Source: a virus. From it: a stretch of DNA of 28,232 bases. A model generated the notes under the pieces. That model made no database searches, was not told where the DNA came from, and saw only the letters and a list, made by a program, of their open reading frames with translations. The stretch's first letter is position 1, and the number at the start of each line of letters is the position of its first letter. The stretch spans positions 1 through 28,232 of IMG/VR virus record IMGVR_UViG_3300003690_000169. One strand, 5' to 3'. Shown here one piece after another: positions 26,471-28,232 of the stretch. A program made the position numbers and the translations under genes.

Positions 26471-27244
26471 GGAAATATCGCGGGTGCGGGTTGAGGGAGC
26501 CACATGGTATGCTCCTTACTCAACTGCTATTTCCTTACACCTCAGCCGTAGCCGAGGCCGCACCGTACCCTAGCCAAGGGTAAGAAATGATTAAATTAAA
26601 TAATAGATGAAATGGGGAGGACGCAGTCTTTGCCATCCCCCCCGTTCATCTGTTGGCGGTTATGATACCAGTCAACAGCGTAGTCCCCCCAATTATGGTC
26701 TTGTCCTTCATCTGTTCTTCAACTTACTCTCCAGCCTATCTTATCTTTATCGCAGTCTCTCAGGGAGAGTATCATCCAAGCGATAAAGGTTACGGTCTGG
26801 GTTTCTGTCTTCTCAGGGGCTCAAGTCCAGGGCAACTTATGTCCCATCGTGTGTTAAACGACGGTTTCACATCCCATGCCAATCTTAGGCCTTCCGCACT
26901 TTTCGTTGTGCGGCTAGTTGTGGGAACTTCACTTTGCGCTATCCCGTATTCTATTCGGGGGCTACTCGTGGGCGGTTTCTTCGCCTTCGGTCTGGTTTAG
27001 CCTTACGATCTTGCTTCGAAGCAGGTCTCGTGGTTCCTGTCCACTTCCTCTCCGCAGTCCCTCTTTCGAGGGCGGCATCCTTACTTGAGAGCTGGCCGTC
27101 TCTTTCGGGAAGTTCCAAGCGGCGGTTTCGTTCGTTTCTGCCTCGACCCGTGATCCGCACTACACAGACGAGAGTGAGTCTGGAAAAAAATTTCCATTGC
27201 CGCGATCATACGCGATAATTGTGTCAAAAATAAGGCAAAAATAA
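26471..27244 (-). ncRNA. Candidate large structured non-coding RNA, about 0.77 kb
   Basis: No convincing gene lies here, yet the minus-strand transcript forms many strong hairpins. Examples: 26471-26534, a three-tier stem (GGAAATA/TATTTCC, GTTGAG/CTCAAC, GGAGC/GCTCC); 26540-26557, seven pairs capped by C(UACG)G; 26566-26582; 26605-26650, about 13-15 pairs; 26650-26678, CTGTTG/CAACAG around GGT/ACC; 26746-26787, TTTATCGC/GCGATAAA enclosing CTCTC/GAGAG; 26894-26913; and 27059-27072, CCCTC-GAAA-GAGGG. Two stems contain G.U pairs on this strand that would be A.C mismatches on the other, and the loops are GNRA and UNCG types only on this strand. A promoter at 27251-27280 points into it. Size and setting recall GOLLD- and ROOL-type phage RNAs; the class is not established and the ends are approximate. 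Confidence 0.65.
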
Positions 27245-27250
27245 GGTAAA

Positions 27251-27280
27251 ATTATGGCACGAAAAACCGTTTAATTTCAA
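27251..27280 (-). promoter_or_regulatory. Promoter reading into the structured RNA region
   Basis: TTGAAA (27275-27280), 18-base spacer, CATAAT (27251-27256) on the minus strand. The start would be near 27244. The 10-base word TGGCACGAAA, at 27255-27264 (touching the -10 box) and again at 27295-27304 upstream, is placed exactly 40 bases apart and could be a regulator site. Confidence 0.6.
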
Positions 27281-27382
27281 CGACTTACGCGTTTTGGCAC
27301 GAAACTTGCAAAAAGTCAAATCTTATACTGGGATCTAACTTATGGTGCTTTGATTTGCTCAGATTTCTTTAGAAATGAGAGC

Positions 27383-27411
27383 TTGACGAGTCTCTCTTTT
27401 TGTGGTACACT
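27383..27411 (+). promoter_or_regulatory. Sigma-70 promoter for the rightward genes
   Basis: TTGACG (27383-27388), 17-base spacer, TACACT (27406-27411) on the plus strand. Transcription would begin near 27418, about 20 bases before the DUF4177-like start codon. It is back to back with the leftward promoter, so 27250-27410 is a divergent control region. Confidence 0.75.
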
Positions 27412-27438
27412 GTGAGAATGAATCAAATAGGAGATGAA

Positions 27439-27807
27439 ATGATTGAGAAATTGGTGAAAGAAGCAGAAGAAATTGTGGGGAAGGAAGAGGAAGAGATTCC
27501 TTATCGTAGACCTAGGTTAGAGAGCGGCAATGTTTCTGATGGGGATTGGCTGAATGAGGGCGGCCATTCTGGGGATCGAAGTAAAACATGGTATAACCCA
27601 ACGAATGATAGGCGTAAAACCATTGAAGGGCCAAGAGTTACATTGGAGTACAAACATGTCATAGAGTCTAACGTTACTACTAATACTATCTCGGACACAT
27701 TGAATGAGTACGCCGCTGCTGGTTGGCGTGTAGAACATATGTCTTATGGGTTTGGCGGTGTTCCACTTGGTGCAGCCATCTTGTTCAAGCGCGAAAAGTT
27801 TTCTTAA
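27439..27807 (+). CDS. DUF4177-like protein with acidic N-terminus, 122 aa
   Basis: Start ATG 27439-27441 has AGGAG 5 bases upstream; earlier ATGs lie at or before the predicted transcript start. Residues 1-65 are charged and disordered-looking (KLVKEAEEIVGKEEEEIPYR). The C-terminal part, YKHVIESNVTTNTISDTLNE and AAAGWRVEHMSYGF, then AILFKRE, is the pattern of DUF4177, a small beta-alpha-beta domain in which a helix with a GW follows the first strand. Function of the domain is unknown. First gene of the rightward unit. Confidence 0.7.
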   Translation: MIEKLVKEAEEIVGKEEEEIPYRRPRLESGNVSDGDWLNEGGHSGDRSKTWYNPTNDRRKTIEGPRVTLEYKHVIESNVTTNTISDTLNEYAAAGWRVEHMSYGFGGVPLGAAILFKREKFS

Positions 27808-28229
27808 TGTATAAATACCGTGCAATAGTATCTCGTGTAGTTGATGGGGATACAATTGATCTTGATATCGACTTAGGTTTTAGTGTTTGGCTTAATTCTG
27901 AACGTATTAGGTTGGAGGGCATTGATACCCCAGAAATACGAACTAGAGACAAAGAAGAGAAGAAGTATGGTAATATGGCGAAAGAGTTTGTTGAAGATAA
28001 GTTACCTGTTGGGGCCAAAGTGACTGTTATGACTAAGATTGATAAGGAAGGTAAATTTGGTCGTATGCTTGGACATATCTTCTGTGTCAATGAAAAGAAA
28101 TGGGACATTAGTATTAACTCTCAGCTTGTTTATAACAACTTAGCAGTGAGGTACAATGGACAGAGTAAGAATGACATTAAGGCTGCCCATAGAGCTAATT
28201 GGGCTGCGCTTGAGTTAAAGGAAATATGA
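27807..28229 (+). CDS. Staphylococcal-nuclease-like (thermonuclease) protein, 140 aa
   Basis: Starts in a TAATG junction with the previous stop. VVDGDTID (D13-D18), ERIRLEGIDTPE (R35, E43) and FGRMLG (R86) supply the calcium-site acids and the catalytic R-E-R trio of SNase (R35, E43, R87 in the staphylococcal enzyme). It would cut DNA or RNA with calcium. No signal peptide, so it probably acts inside the cell, for instance on host DNA. The longer frame from 27723 is shadow of the upstream gene. The stop (28227-28229) is 3 bases from the window end. Confidence 0.88.
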   Translation: MYKYRAIVSRVVDGDTIDLDIDLGFSVWLNSERIRLEGIDTPEIRTRDKEEKKYGNMAKEFVEDKLPVGAKVTVMTKIDKEGKFGRMLGHIFCVNEKKWDISINSQLVYNNLAVRYNGQSKNDIKAAHRANWAALELKEI

Positions 28230-28232
28230 GGA

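Noticed and set aside
26630-26692. C-runs at 26637-26643 and 26685-26690 as further copies of the G6CAG word
   Set aside because: They are not preceded by CTG (not followed by CAG on the other strand) and fit RNA stems instead.
26310-27218. Three plus-strand frames (87, 115 and 94 codons) and one minus frame (26951-27160)
   Set aside because: No ribosome binding sites, arginine/serine-rich composition typical of structured RNA read as protein, and they conflict with the stem pattern of the RNA.
26471-27244. RNase P RNA, tmRNA or group I/II intron as identity of the structured RNA
   Set aside because: I looked for the conserved RNase P core, a tRNA-like tmRNA end with tag frame, and intron core or domain V motifs and found none; identity is left open.
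27517-27855. Minus-strand frames opposite the two rightward genes (also 27785-28108)
   Set aside because: The plus-strand genes have clear family motifs, a promoter and coupled starts; the minus frames are shadows.

Overview
The window is a stretch of a tailed double-stranded DNA phage genome. It carries the replication and nucleotide-metabolism block plus a long accessory region; I see no capsid, portal, terminase or tail genes. Almost all genes lie on the minus strand, are packed end to end with 1 to 40 base overlaps (TAATG, ATGA, TTGA and GTGA junctions), and are read from the right towards the left. Two genes at the right edge run the other way. The host is probably an alphaproteobacterium: the phage's own initiator tRNA has an AGG:CCU anticodon-stem triplet, a variant I recall from alphaproteobacterial initiator tRNAs. 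Promoters are ordinary sigma-70 type. TTG start codons behind strong ribosome binding sites are unusually common.

Layout from left to right (transcription runs right to left). 1-1.1 kb: small unknown genes behind their own promoter. 1.1-10.4 kb: replication block, with class II ribonucleotide reductase, a PD-(D/E)XK nuclease, a helicase-type ATPase, a family A DNA polymerase that is split in two, a DUF3310 protein, an RMF-like protein, a uracil-DNA-glycosylase/exonuclease fusion that carries the missing front of the polymerase, and a Sak4-type recombination ATPase, driven by a perfect-consensus promoter at 10.4 kb. 10.4-15.5 kb: metabolic and iron genes (hotdog thioesterase, IscA-type and MIP18/DUF59 Fe-S assembly proteins, gamma-glutamylcyclotransferase, a four-cysteine Cas4/RecB-like nuclease, rubredoxin) mixed with small exported proteins. 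15.5-17.2 kb: an RNA ligase, a polynucleotide-kinase-like P-loop protein and a formylmethionine initiator tRNA. 17.2-19.1 kb: small unknown genes, including an overlapping lipoprotein.

19.1-26.1 kb: an amide-bond-forming cluster. It contains an ATP-grasp ligase, a class II glutamine amidotransferase and two glutamine-synthetase-fold COOH-NH2 ligases, interleaved with unknown proteins; the cyclotransferase at 12.7 kb may belong to the same chemistry. Inside it, at 19.95-20.2 kb, an intergenic region has phased repeats in inverted orientation around an AT-rich core and could be an origin or operator.

26.45-27.4 kb: about 0.8 kb without a convincing gene. The minus-strand transcript folds into many strong, nested hairpins (GNRA and UNCG loops, G.U pairs only on that strand) behind a promoter, so I call it a large structured non-coding RNA. 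A plus-strand promoter at 27.4 kb then drives a DUF4177-like protein and a staphylococcal-nuclease-like protein.

Across the whole window the 9-mer GGGGGGCAG occurs 13 times in both orientations, regardless of gene or reading frame. Several genes shorter than 60 codons (59, 56, 55, 47, 46, 29, 29 and 15 aa) were found by reading the strand directly. All functions are read from motifs and context; no database search was possible.
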